64,000 nt of DNA from Streptomyces coelicoflavus (GTDB lineage: Bacteria > Actinomycetota > Actinomycetes > Streptomycetales > Streptomycetaceae): NCBI RefSeq assembly GCF_003112555.1, contig NZ_BEWB01000004.1, positions 310,001 through 374,000 of the forward strand. Direction: 5' to 3'. How positions within the stretch are numbered: the stretch's first letter is position 1; each line of letters opens with the position of its first letter. The notes beneath the pieces are model-generated. The model was given only the letters and a program-made list of their open reading frames with translations. It was not told where the DNA came from and did no database searches. Position numbers and translations under genes: made by a program. Below are positions 34,478 to 43,024 of this stretch, piece after piece.

Positions 34478-36026
34478 TCTGCAGGACGCGGGTGACACCC
34501 GCGACGACCGCGGTCGTCAGCACCCAGCCGAGGGCGATCAGCAGGTAGGCCAGCCACTGGAGGCCGCTGTCCGGCCAGTACCAGGCCGTGCGCTGGCCCA
34601 GGCCGCCGATGGGGATCAGGAGGTCGAGTGTGTAGACGAGGGGCTGGAACGGGGCGCCTTCGCCCCGTTTGACCGGAACGGGGGAGTGAGCGCCGAAGAC
34701 CAGCGTGCCCAGCGAGGTCAGTGCGAGGAGCCAGACACCGGCCAGCCAGGGGCGGTAGCCGTAGCCGACCGTGGCGTCGAGCAGGTGGCCCCAGACTCGG
34801 GCGGCCCGGGGCAGCGTACGACGCCGATGGCGCTGTCTGGCCAGGAGGACGCGGCGGGCGTCGTCGTCGTGGCCGGCCTTCCGGTACCAGCCCGCCAACT
34901 GCTCGTAGGGCTGGGGGTGGTAGCCGGGGCTGCGGCGGATCCACGCCACCCGGCGGGCCACGGAGTCCCGCCGCCCCACCGCCTCCCGTCGCTCCCCGGC
35001 CTCGTCCACCGTGACGGAGCCGTAGACGAAGCCGTCCAGCTCCACCACGTCCGGCCAGCTGTGCTCGCCGTCGTGGAGGCTGGACACCTGTGCGCCCCGC
35101 AGGTCCACGGCGCCGGACGGAACGCGGGCGAGGGTGAGGTCGACATCGGCGGCCTGCATCGAGGGGGCGGCCAGGGACGGGCCGCGGCCGTCACCCGGCC
35201 CGCTCAGGACGGCGCGTGCGAAGGTCAGGCTGTCCGAGATCCGGGCGCCCCGCAGCCGGACGGTCCCGTTCGCCACGAACCCGTCGGAGAAGTCGAACGT
35301 CGAGCCCACGGCGTTGTCCAGGGTGAGAGCCGCCCCGGTCGGGCCGGGGCTCAGCAGCTGGGCCCCTCGCATGAACAGTCCGCCCGGCAACTGCGCCCCC
35401 GGCAACCGCACTTCCCCCCGCACGGCGAACCCGCCCCGGCAGGTCAGGCCCCCTTCCATGACGAGGCCGCCGGCCGCCACGGCCCACCCTCCGGGTGCGC
35501 TGATCTCCGCCCCGTCGAGGAGCAGGCCGCCGGTCACCCGGGCGTCGCTCAGGGACAGGGCGGTGCTCACGTGGTTGAAGGGCGAGGAGCCGAGACGTTC
35601 CACCACGGAGCGCCGCAGGTCGAGCGTTCCCTCGATGCGGGCCGCATAGGCTTCGACGCCCGGTATGCGGCTGCCCGTGATCACGAGCGTGCGCGTCGAG
35701 GCCCCGAGCAGGTCCACCGACTCCTCGAACCAGCAGTCCTCGAGCCAGAGGGCGTGACCGACCTCCGCGCCGGCCAGGTCGAGGCGCCCCGTCAACCGCG
35801 CCCCGGCCAGCCTGAGACCCGCGACGGCCCCCGGCTGTGCGGCGTTCGCGCCCAGCAGGAGCGCCACGACCACGGCGGCCCGGACCGTCCTCCCGGGGCC
35901 CCACCGGACGCCCCCGGCGGCACGGTCGTCAGCGGCCACTCCCGTGCGCAGGTCCACGCGGCGCCCCTGCGGGAACGCGTCCCACAACTCGCGCTCCGGC
36001 GAGGTCAACCCGTCGTATGAGAACAC
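34470..36026 (-). CDS. Membrane protein with pentapeptide-like repeats, 518 aa
   Basis: The N-terminal ~350 residues contain degenerate pentapeptide-like repeats (LRLAGARLTGRLDLAGAEVG, FMRGAQLL, DLRGAQVS), which would form a right-handed beta-helix. Residues ~425-518 hold about three membrane helices (LAGVWLLALTSLGTLVF, LVYTLDLLIPI, LQWLAYLLIALGWVL). Similar Streptomyces proteins are labelled membrane-associated oxidoreductase, but no redox cofactor motif is visible, so I do not assign an activity. The start is a GTG without an obvious ribosome site, and the real start could be slightly inside. It is followed on the same strand, 56 bp upstream, by the GH67 gene. Confidence 0.65.
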   Translation of the reverse strand: MFSYDGLTSPERELWDAFPQGRRVDLRTGVAADDRAAGGVRWGPGRTVRAAVVVALLLGANAAQPGAVAGLRLAGARLTGRLDLAGAEVGHALWLEDCWFEESVDLLGASTRTLVITGSRIPGVEAYAARIEGTLDLRRSVVERLGSSPFNHVSTALSLSDARVTGGLLLDGAEISAPGGWAVAAGGLVMEGGLTCRGGFAVRGEVRLPGAQLPGGLFMRGAQLLSPGPTGAALTLDNAVGSTFDFSDGFVANGTVRLRGARISDSLTFARAVLSGPGDGRGPSLAAPSMQAADVDLTLARVPSGAVDLRGAQVSSLHDGEHSWPDVVELDGFVYGSVTVDEAGERREAVGRRDSVARRVAWIRRSPGYHPQPYEQLAGWYRKAGHDDDARRVLLARQRHRRRTLPRAARVWGHLLDATVGYGYRPWLAGVWLLALTSLGTLVFGAHSPVPVKRGEGAPFQPLVYTLDLLIPIGGLGQRTAWYWPDSGLQWLAYLLIALGWVLTTAVVAGVTRVLQRN

Positions 36027-36082
36027 TCGGGCAGCCTAGTGAGGGAGCATCACCGGCACCGGCCGCTCACGGCGCCGAGCCC

Positions 36083-38065
36083 TCAGTGGATCGTCCGCCC
36101 CCGCTCGTCCGGCACCCCGGACTTGCGCAGGAAGTAGCTGTTGACCTGGTCGCGCCACTCCCGGGCGGAGCGGACCTGCTCCTCGTACCGCTCCGCCACC
36201 CGCGCGTGCCGGGCGGGCTCGACCAGGTCCGCGAGGCCCGCCCACACCCGGCGGGCCTCCTCGGCCTCCTCGACGCCCTCGAAGTGGGTGTCGTAGATGT
36301 GCTGGATCACGGTCTTCCCGCTGTGCAGCACATGGCCGTAGGGCACGTGGTGGAAGAACAGCAGCAGTTCGTCGGGGCAGGTCCCGGGCGACTCGAACAG
36401 CTTCGCCCAGGGCTCCGCGTACTGCGCCGCGTACCCCGTGCCGGTTGCCGCGCCGCGGTTTACGCCGACGCCGTCGCGGTCGGCGAAGTGGTAGGTGCCC
36501 CAGGGGCTGTACTCGTAGCCGTCCACGCTCGGCCCGTAGTGGTGCCCGGGCTGCACCATGAAGCCGACGCCCAGCGGGGCGGTGTACTTCTCGTAGGCCG
36601 CCCAGGAGCCGTCGAGGACGGCGTGCAGGCCCTCGGTCAGCCGCCGCCCGGCGCCCGGATGGGTCAGCGCGATCCACTCGTCCAGGACGGCGCGGGGGTC
36701 CGCCGCCGGGTCCCAGGCGAGCCGTCCGAAGGTGTACAGGTTGGCCTGCGCGAGCGGGTGGCCGGTCCAGAACGGGTCGTCGCCCACGTTGGACACCGCC
36801 ACCAGGGCGTCCGCCAGCCGCCCGACGGCCACCTCGCCGTCCGGCCGGAAGCGCAGGACCTCGCTCCACATCGGGCCCAGCCAGCACACGTGCCGCTGCT
36901 GCCCCGTGTACTCCTGCGTGGCCTGCATCTCCACCGCGAGCCGGGTGCCCGGCATCGCGCCGATCAGCGGCGACACCGGCTCGCGCACCTGGAAGTCCAT
37001 CGGGCCGTGCTTGACCTGGAGCACCGCGTTCGCGGCGAACTCGCCGTCCAGCGGCACGAAGTGGTCGTACGCGGCCCGGGCGCGGTCCGTCGACCGGTCC
37101 CGCCAGTCCTGCCGGTGGTCGTAGACGAAGGCCCGCCAGTGCACGGTGCCGCCGTACGGGGCGAGTGCGGCGGCCAGCAGGTTGGCGCCGTCCGCGTGGG
37201 TGCGGCCGTACGCGAACGGGCCGGGCTGTCCCTCCGAGTCGGCCTTCACCACGTACCCGCCGAAGTCGGGGACCGCCTCGTACACCCGCTCCGTCACCCC
37301 GGCCCACCAGTCCCGCACCCGCGCGTCCAGCGGGTCGGCGGTGGGCAGCGGGCCGAGGACGGCCGGCGCGGCGAAGGTGACCGACAGGTGCGTGCGCACG
37401 CCGTAGGGCCGCAGCGCGGCGGCGATCGCCGCCACCTCGCCGATCCGGTCGGTGAGCAGGTGCGCCTCGGTCTCGTGGACGTTGACGTTGTTGACGCAGA
37501 CCGCGTTGATCCCGCAGGCCGCGAGCAGCCTGCCGTACGCCCGTACGCGGTCCAGGGCGTCCCGGGCCCGGCCGTCGGACCAGAACAGCGAGCCGCCCGC
37601 GTAACCCCGCTCGACCTGGCCCATCACCGGGTGGACGGCCACGTTGTCCCAGTGGTCCAGCATCCGCAGCGCGAGAGCGGGGCGGTGCTCCTCACGGACC
37701 GGACCGCCCAGGAACGCGGCCTCGCCGAGCCGCACGACGTGGAACAGGCCGTACAGCAGGCCGCGCCCGCCGGACGCCGTGACGGTGGCCCGGCCGTCCG
37801 CACGGGCGTAGCCGAAGCCCTCGTCGCCGAAGTCCCCGACGCCCCCGGGCCCGACTCCGGAGGCGCCCCCGTCGGTCAGCTCCAGCACGAGGCCGGCCGG
37901 GGCGCCCTCGTCCACGAGGGCGCCCCCGAACCGCGCACAGGCCGCCGCCACTTCACCGCGCACGGTGTCGGCGAGCGGTCCGGTGCCGCGCACGAGCGTG
38001 CGCCGGGTGCCGACCGCGCGGAAGGCGTCGTCCGGCAGCCAGGCCGGGTCGAGGGCGTCGGTCAT
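36083..38065 (-). CDS. GH67 alpha-glucuronidase, 660 aa
   Basis: Removes (4-O-methyl-)glucuronic acid from the non-reducing end of aldouronic acids derived from glucuronoxylan. The general acid E279 (VKADSEGQPGPF) and the pair D357 (GPMDFQVREP) and E385 (ATQEYTGQ) keep the spacing of characterised GH67 enzymes (28 residues between the last two). Other blocks include LDHWDNVAVHPVMGQVERGY and YEYSPWGTYHFADRDGVGV. The length is normal (~660-700 aa) and there is no signal peptide, so it is cytoplasmic. It starts four bases after the stop of a small secreted-protein gene on the same strand. With the Lpl transporter, GH39 xylosidase and acetyl esterase it completes a pathway for imported aldouronates. 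Confidence 0.93.
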   Translation of the reverse strand: MTDALDPAWLPDDAFRAVGTRRTLVRGTGPLADTVRGEVAAACARFGGALVDEGAPAGLVLELTDGGASGVGPGGVGDFGDEGFGYARADGRATVTASGGRGLLYGLFHVVRLGEAAFLGGPVREEHRPALALRMLDHWDNVAVHPVMGQVERGYAGGSLFWSDGRARDALDRVRAYGRLLAACGINAVCVNNVNVHETEAHLLTDRIGEVAAIAAALRPYGVRTHLSVTFAAPAVLGPLPTADPLDARVRDWWAGVTERVYEAVPDFGGYVVKADSEGQPGPFAYGRTHADGANLLAAALAPYGGTVHWRAFVYDHRQDWRDRSTDRARAAYDHFVPLDGEFAANAVLQVKHGPMDFQVREPVSPLIGAMPGTRLAVEMQATQEYTGQQRHVCWLGPMWSEVLRFRPDGEVAVGRLADALVAVSNVGDDPFWTGHPLAQANLYTFGRLAWDPAADPRAVLDEWIALTHPGAGRRLTEGLHAVLDGSWAAYEKYTAPLGVGFMVQPGHHYGPSVDGYEYSPWGTYHFADRDGVGVNRGAATGTGYAAQYAEPWAKLFESPGTCPDELLLFFHHVPYGHVLHSGKTVIQHIYDTHFEGVEEAEEARRVWAGLADLVEPARHARVAERYEEQVRSAREWRDQVNSYFLRKSGVPDERGRTIH

Positions 38066-38069
38066 GCCG

Positions 38070-38600
38070 TCAGGCGACCGCCCCGCCGGTGCCGCGCGCG
38101 GCGGCGATGTAGTCGGAGCGGCCGGAACCGTCGTAGACCGTGAGGTCCACGGACGCGCCGTCCGGGATGCTGAAGTTCTTGACCGTCATGTCCACGGTGG
38201 CCGAGGTGCCCGGCGCCGAGTACGTGCCCAGATCGTGGTACGAACCGCCCGACGAGTAGCCGATCGCCACGTAGAACCCGTCGCCGTCGTTCTTGGTGTC
38301 GTACACCCACAGCTTCTCGCCGTCGGGGTGGAACTCGACCTTGCCGATGAACCAGCCCGCGTCGTTCAGCTCCATCTTGACGGCCGTGCCGCCCGCGTCG
38401 TGCGCGAAGTAGGTGCCGTCGAACGGGTCGCTGAGGCTGCCGCCGCTGCACGGGCAGCTGCTCGTCTGGCGGTAGTACGTCGAGACGCTGGGGTCCGGGC
38501 TGTAGGCCTGGGCCGGCGCGGCGGTCGCGAAGAGCGCCCCCGCCGCCAGCAGTGCGCCCGTGACCAGCCCCGTGACGCGTGTGCCGATGGATGTCCGCAT
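38070..38600 (-). CDS. Secreted protein of unknown function, 176 aa
   Basis: A clear Sec signal peptide (RTSIGTRVTGLVTGALLAAG, ending APAQA-YSPD, ~33 residues). The mature ~143 residues are rich in aromatic, Asp and Gly residues and predicted beta. They contain two closely spaced cysteines (SSCPCSGG) and a repeated style of YVAIGYSSGG and VDLTVYDGSG. I do not recognise a family. The ATG at 38600 has GGGGAG upstream. It lies directly before the GH67 gene with a four-base gap, so the two are probably co-transcribed. A carbohydrate-binding role is an inference from context only. Confidence 0.7.
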   Translation of the reverse strand: MRTSIGTRVTGLVTGALLAAGALFATAAPAQAYSPDPSVSTYYRQTSSCPCSGGSLSDPFDGTYFAHDAGGTAVKMELNDAGWFIGKVEFHPDGEKLWVYDTKNDGDGFYVAIGYSSGGSYHDLGTYSAPGTSATVDMTVKNFSIPDGASVDLTVYDGSGRSDYIAAARGTGGAVA

Positions 38601-38660
38601 GTGCTCCCCCTGACGATGCGTGACGCGCCCCGGCGGCCGCCGACGGCGCCCGCTCATCCT

Positions 38661-38672
38661 GGTGCATGCACC
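38661..38672. promoter_or_regulatory. Palindrome GGTGCATGCACC upstream of the secreted-protein/GH67 pair
   Basis: A perfect 12-bp palindrome 61 bp upstream of the secreted-protein start. It is a possible operator, with no known owner. Confidence 0.35.
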
Positions 38673-38698
38673 GGCTCAGGGGAATGGGGCGGCACGAG

Positions 38699-38738
38699 CG
38701 GGCGGCGGATTCAGGCCGAAGCCCGGACCCGCCGCCCG
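38699..38738 (-). terminator. Terminator of the GH92 gene
   Basis: A perfect 10-bp stem CGGGCGGCGG / CCGCCGCCCG with a 20-nt loop starts 34 bp beyond the GH92 stop. Confidence 0.6.
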
Positions 38739-38771
38739 CCCGTCCGTCCGTTCACCGGCCGGGTGTGCCGG

Positions 38772-41700
38772 CTACGCCAGCAGCTCCACCTCCGCCAGCG
38801 TGTGCTCGCCGTCCAGCACCAGCCGGTACTTGGCGTACGAGCCCGGGGACTTCACCGAGAACGCCCGCGTCTGCCGGTCCCAGGCGAAGGACTCGCCCGA
38901 GCGCTCGTCCAGCGTCCGCCAGGTGGTGCCGTCGGCCGAGCCCTGGAGCTTCCAGCCGGTCGGCGCCTGCGCACGGTCCGCCGACGAGGTGAGCGTGTAC
39001 TGGACCGCCTCGACGCCCTTGTCGGACACGGGCAGGTCCACGGACGTCACGCTCGCGTCCGTCCCCGACGTGTTGTCGAACAGGGCGCCTGCGCCGGTGA
39101 TCGCGTCGGCGCGCGGGGTCGCCACCTCGTCGTCCTTGGTGATCGACGGCGGCGCCGCGTTCTCACCGGTGCCCCACGAGGAGGGCTTCGCGCCCATGTC
39201 GAACTCCAGGACGCCGCCCTTGGCGAGCAGCGAGTGGGGGAGCGAAGTGGATTTCCAGCGCTTGCCGTTGACCTTCAGGCCCTGCACGTAGACGTTCTTC
39301 GTGCTGTTCTTCGGCGCCTTGACGACCAGCTCGCGGCCGTTCTCCAGGTGCACCGTGGCCTTGGTGAACAGCGGGGACCCGACGGCGTACTCGCCGCTGC
39401 CCATCACCAGCGGGTAGAAGCCGAGCGAGGAGAAGAGGAACCAGGCCGACTGCTCGCCGTTGTCCTCGTCGCCGTGGTAGCCCTGGCCGATGTCGCTGCC
39501 GGTGTACAGCCGCTGGAGCACCTCGCGGATGTTCTTCTGCGTCTTGTACGGCTGCCCGGCCGCGTCGTACATGTACAGGGCGTGGTGGGCGACCTGGTTG
39601 GAGTGCCCGTACATGCCCATGCGGACGTCGCGCGCCTCGACCATCTCGTGGATGACGCCGCCGTAGGAGCCCTTCAGCTCCGGGGAGGCCGTCTCCGGGG
39701 TGGAGAGGTACTCGTCGAGCTTGTCGCCGAGGCCGTCGCGGCCGCCGTACAGGTTGGCGAGACCCCGGCTGTCCTGGGGGGCGGTGAAGGCGTAGCCCCA
39801 GCCGTTGGTCTCCGTGTAGTCGTAGCCCCACACGCGCGGGTCGTACTTCTCGGAGTCCACGCGCCAGTTGCCCTTGGCGTCCTTGCCCTGGAAGAAGCCG
39901 GCCTTGGCGTCGAAGAGGTTGACGTAGTCCTGGGCGCGGTTGAGGAAGTACGCGGACTCGTCCTTGTACCGCTTCTCGCCGGTCTCCTTGTAGAGCGTTT
40001 CGCCCATCTTCGCGATGCCGTAGTCGTTGAGGTAGCCCTCCAGCGCCCACGACAGGCCCTCGTGGGTCTCGGTGCTGGTGTAGCCGAGGAAGGGCGAGGT
40101 CTCCATGCCCTTGCGGCCCACGCCGGAGGACGGCGGCACCACGGTGGCGTTCTTGACCGCCGCGTCGTACGCGGCCTTCGCGTCGAAGTCGACGCCCTTG
40201 ACGTAGGCGTCGGCGAAGGCCACGTCGGAGGAGGTGCCGGTCATCAGGTCGGCGTAGCCGGGGGAGGACCAGCGCGAGGTCCAGCCGCCGTCCTTGTAGT
40301 GCTGCACGAAGCCGTCGACCAGCTCACCGGCCTGGGAGGGGGTCAGGAACGAGTACGCGGGCCAGGTGGTCCGGTACGTGTCCCAGAAGCCGTTGTTGAC
40401 GTAGACCTTGCCGTCCACGATCTTCGAGCCGGTCTCGGTCGGGGTGTCGTCCTTGACCGCCTTGGAGAACGGGGAGGCGTACTTGTACTTCCCGTCGACC
40501 TTCTCGTGGCCCGCGTTCGGGTACAGGTAGAGGCGGTAGAGGCTGGAGTACAGCGTGGTCAGCTGGTCCTGCGTGGCGCCCTCCACCTCGACCTTGCCGA
40601 GGATCCGGTCCCACTGCTTCTGGGCGTCGCGCTTGACCTTGTCGAAGGAGGCGCGCTTCGGGATCTCCTGGCGCAGGTTGTCCTTCGCCTGGTCCACGCT
40701 CAGCAGTGAGGTCGCGATGCGCAGCGTCACGGCGTGGTCCCGGCCGGCGTCGAAGCGCAGGTGGCCCTTGACGCCGCTGGAGTCGCCGCCGGTCACCCTG
40801 CTGTCGAACTCGCCGTAGACGAAGAGGCGGGTGGCGCCGGTGGACAGCCCGGACTTGACGTCCGAGTAGCCCGAGAAGGTGCCGTTCTCCTTGTCCAGGG
40901 TCAGGCCGGCGCTGTTCTCCACGTTGTCGAAGATCACGCTCGCGTCGTCACCGGGATAGGTGAAGCGCATCATCGCCGCGTGGTCGGTCGGCGTCATCTC
41001 GGCCTTGACGCCGTTCTCGAACCGCACCCCGTAGTAGTACGGCTTGGCGGTCTCGTTCTCGTGCCGGAAGGCCAGCTCGCGGGCGTCGCGGCCGGTGTCC
41101 GGGGTGCCGGAGGCGGCCGACGGCATCACCTGGAAGGTCTGCCGGTCGCCCATCCACGGGCTCGGCTCGTGGCTCGCGCTGAACGCCTGGAGGGTGGGCA
41201 GGTTGGCGTCGTTGTTGCCGCGCGCGTACTCGTAGAGCCAGCTGAGCGAACCGGCGTTGGTCACCGGCGTCCAGAAGTTGAAACCGTGCGGCACGGCGGT
41301 CGCGGGGAAGTTGTTGCCGCGCGAGAAGCTGCCGCTGGAGTTGGTGCCGCGGGTGGTGAGCGCGTAGTCGGACAGATGGGCCTTGGGACGCTCGGGCTTG
41401 GCCCGCTTGATCTCCACGTCGTCCAGCCAGCCCCGGAACTTCGCCGGGCCCTTGGGGGAGTCGTACGCCACCAGGATCCGGTCGACGGTCTTGCCCGCCG
41501 CGACCGTGCCGATGCCCGACTCGACGCTGTTCCACTGGTTCACGTAGAGGATCTTGGCGTCGCCCTGACCGCGCGGCGTCAATGGGAACCCGTGCTGGTC
41601 GGTGGCCTTGAGGTCGCTCAGGTAGGTGCCGTCGGTGAAGGCGAGGTCGACCGAGACGTTCGTGGCGTCGTAGTCGAGGTCGCCGTCCGCCATCGACGGG

Positions 41701-42578
41701 AAGATCTTGTACGACAGCTCGGTGCGCCGGTCGACGCGCACGTCGACGTCGAAGACCTTGTTGTACGAGTAGGCCCGGCCGTCCGCCGTGTGGCGGCCGG
41801 CGTAGCGCAGTGCGTGGGTGCCGGTGAAGCCGGCGTTCGCCTTCGCGGTGGGCGAGCCCGCCGGGCCGTCGTCCACCCCCGAGAGCATGTTCTCGGGGGC
41901 GGGGACCTCGGTGTCGGCGGTGGCCAGCTGGACGTCGGCGAGCTGGAGGGCGTCGCCGGCCCCGTTGTTCCTGGTGATCTCCAGCCGGAAGTGCTGGAAC
42001 TCTCCGGTTTCGGACAGTTCGTACGTCTTCGTCTGGAAACGCTCGCCGAAGCTCTCCCCGGAGCGGGTGTCCAGCGTCTGCCAGTTCTCGCCGTCCGACG
42101 AGCCCTTCAGCGTCCAGTCCACCGGGTCGCGTTCGTCGTGGTCGTTGGCCGAGGTGAGCGCGTACTTGGCGATCTTCTGCGGGGCGTCCAGGTCGAACTC
42201 GACCCAGCCGGTCGGGGCGAAGGTCAGCCACTTGGTGCCCGGCTCGTTGTCGACGAGGTTCTCCTTCACCTCCCCGCCGCCCGTGTTCTCGGCGCTGGCC
42301 CGCACCCCGGTGACGTGCTCCGTGACGTTGCCCGGTATGCCGGTGCTGAACCCGCCGTCCACACCGGAGGCCCGCTTGCCGCCGTCCGCCCCGGTGTCCA
42401 CGGTGTCGGTCCAGTCCGGGGCCGGGTCGCCCTTCTCGAAGGACGACGAGAACTCCCGGTCGGCCTTCGCGGGCGCGCCGGGCAGGGCGACCGCGGCCCC
42501 CTGCGAGCCCACCGCCAAGGCGAAGGCGGTCGCCGTCACGACCGCCGGACCCCATCTGTGCCGAACTCTGTACTGCAT
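38772..42578 (-). CDS. Secreted GH92 alpha-mannosidase with two discoidin-type CBMs, 1268 aa
   Basis: The signal peptide (AVVTATAFALAVGSQGAAVA) directs secretion. Residues ~85-225 form an F5/8-type C (CBM32-like) domain (WVEFDLDAPQKIAKYALTSA, then FQHFRLEITRNNG). The GH92 core begins near 400. It contains GNNFPATAVPHGFNFWTPVT and the family hallmark GYHGDEDNGEQSAWFLFSSL near 1034, where most members have GNDDCGQMSAW. The last ~110 residues form a second discoidin domain. GH92 enzymes are calcium-dependent inverting exo-alpha-mannosidases acting on yeast mannan, N-glycans or mannosyl phosphates. The altered hallmark may mean a different linkage preference. The gene stands alone, with a LacI-type operator 27 bp upstream of its ATG. 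Confidence 0.9.
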   Translation of the reverse strand: MQYRVRHRWGPAVVTATAFALAVGSQGAAVALPGAPAKADREFSSSFEKGDPAPDWTDTVDTGADGGKRASGVDGGFSTGIPGNVTEHVTGVRASAENTGGGEVKENLVDNEPGTKWLTFAPTGWVEFDLDAPQKIAKYALTSANDHDERDPVDWTLKGSSDGENWQTLDTRSGESFGERFQTKTYELSETGEFQHFRLEITRNNGAGDALQLADVQLATADTEVPAPENMLSGVDDGPAGSPTAKANAGFTGTHALRYAGRHTADGRAYSYNKVFDVDVRVDRRTELSYKIFPSMADGDLDYDATNVSVDLAFTDGTYLSDLKATDQHGFPLTPRGQGDAKILYVNQWNSVESGIGTVAAGKTVDRILVAYDSPKGPAKFRGWLDDVEIKRAKPERPKAHLSDYALTTRGTNSSGSFSRGNNFPATAVPHGFNFWTPVTNAGSLSWLYEYARGNNDANLPTLQAFSASHEPSPWMGDRQTFQVMPSAASGTPDTGRDARELAFRHENETAKPYYYGVRFENGVKAEMTPTDHAAMMRFTYPGDDASVIFDNVENSAGLTLDKENGTFSGYSDVKSGLSTGATRLFVYGEFDSRVTGGDSSGVKGHLRFDAGRDHAVTLRIATSLLSVDQAKDNLRQEIPKRASFDKVKRDAQKQWDRILGKVEVEGATQDQLTTLYSSLYRLYLYPNAGHEKVDGKYKYASPFSKAVKDDTPTETGSKIVDGKVYVNNGFWDTYRTTWPAYSFLTPSQAGELVDGFVQHYKDGGWTSRWSSPGYADLMTGTSSDVAFADAYVKGVDFDAKAAYDAAVKNATVVPPSSGVGRKGMETSPFLGYTSTETHEGLSWALEGYLNDYGIAKMGETLYKETGEKRYKDESAYFLNRAQDYVNLFDAKAGFFQGKDAKGNWRVDSEKYDPRVWGYDYTETNGWGYAFTAPQDSRGLANLYGGRDGLGDKLDEYLSTPETASPELKGSYGGVIHEMVEARDVRMGMYGHSNQVAHHALYMYDAAGQPYKTQKNIREVLQRLYTGSDIGQGYHGDEDNGEQSAWFLFSSLGFYPLVMGSGEYAVGSPLFTKATVHLENGRELVVKAPKNSTKNVYVQGLKVNGKRWKSTSLPHSLLAKGGVLEFDMGAKPSSWGTGENAAPPSITKDDEVATPRADAITGAGALFDNTSGTDASVTSVDLPVSDKGVEAVQYTLTSSADRAQAPTGWKLQGSADGTTWRTLDERSGESFAWDRQTRAFSVKSPGSYAKYRLVLDGEHTLAEVELLA

Positions 42579-42604
42579 GTCCTGGCCACCCTCCCAGCGC
42601 TGGG

Positions 42605-42616
42605 GACAACGTTGTC
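42605..42616. promoter_or_regulatory. LacI-family-type operator GACAACGTTGTC before the GH92 gene
   Basis: A perfect 12-bp palindrome with the central AACGTT core typical of LacI-family regulators, 27 bp upstream of the GH92 start. No LacI gene is in the window, so the regulator is elsewhere. Confidence 0.6.
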
Positions 42617-42788
42617 AATTCAACTGCGCAAGGACCAGTAGGGGTCAAGTGGCAAGTGATGTCAAGGGTGTTGGATGTGGCGTTCGGGGGTTATGGCGGG
42701 GATTCCTACGGCATGCGATGCACGGGGCACTCATATTTCCGGGAGGTCTCAACTCGGAAAAGACGTACCGGGAACCTTGCATTCGATC

Positions 42789-42821
42789 TTGCTCCGCCGA
42801 CGGAAAGTGGACTATACCTGT
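42789..42821 (+). promoter_or_regulatory. ngcE promoter with overlapping DasR (dre)-like site
   Basis: TTGCTC (42789-42794) and TATACC (42813-42818) are spaced by 18 bp. AGTGGACTATACCTGT (42806-42821) covers the -10 box and matches 13 of 16 positions of the dre consensus ASTGGTCTAGACCAST. This predicts repression by DasR that is relieved by GlcN-6-P. The transcript would have a ~200-nt leader in which I see no clear structure. The rest of 42617-43024 holds no gene. Confidence 0.6.
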
Positions 42822-43024
42822 CGCCCATCGGGGGATACGGGGGGAACCGCGACGAGGAACCGCCCAAGCGCCCGAACAGCGGTGACGGTATCCGTGACCG
42901 CATCGAAGAACCTGCGTTTCCAGTACGGCCCAGCAAGAATCAGCACGACCCAGCGTGACCCGATCGCGGTGCCGGGGAGGATCCGGTTCACCGCCTGAGT
43001 CCTGGAGAAGGCGAGGACTTGAGC

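Noticed and set aside
42660-42960. Short open frames upstream of ngcE encoding Gly/Tyr-rich peptides
   Set aside because: No ribosome sites or conservation evident. The region is better explained as promoter and leader of ngcE.
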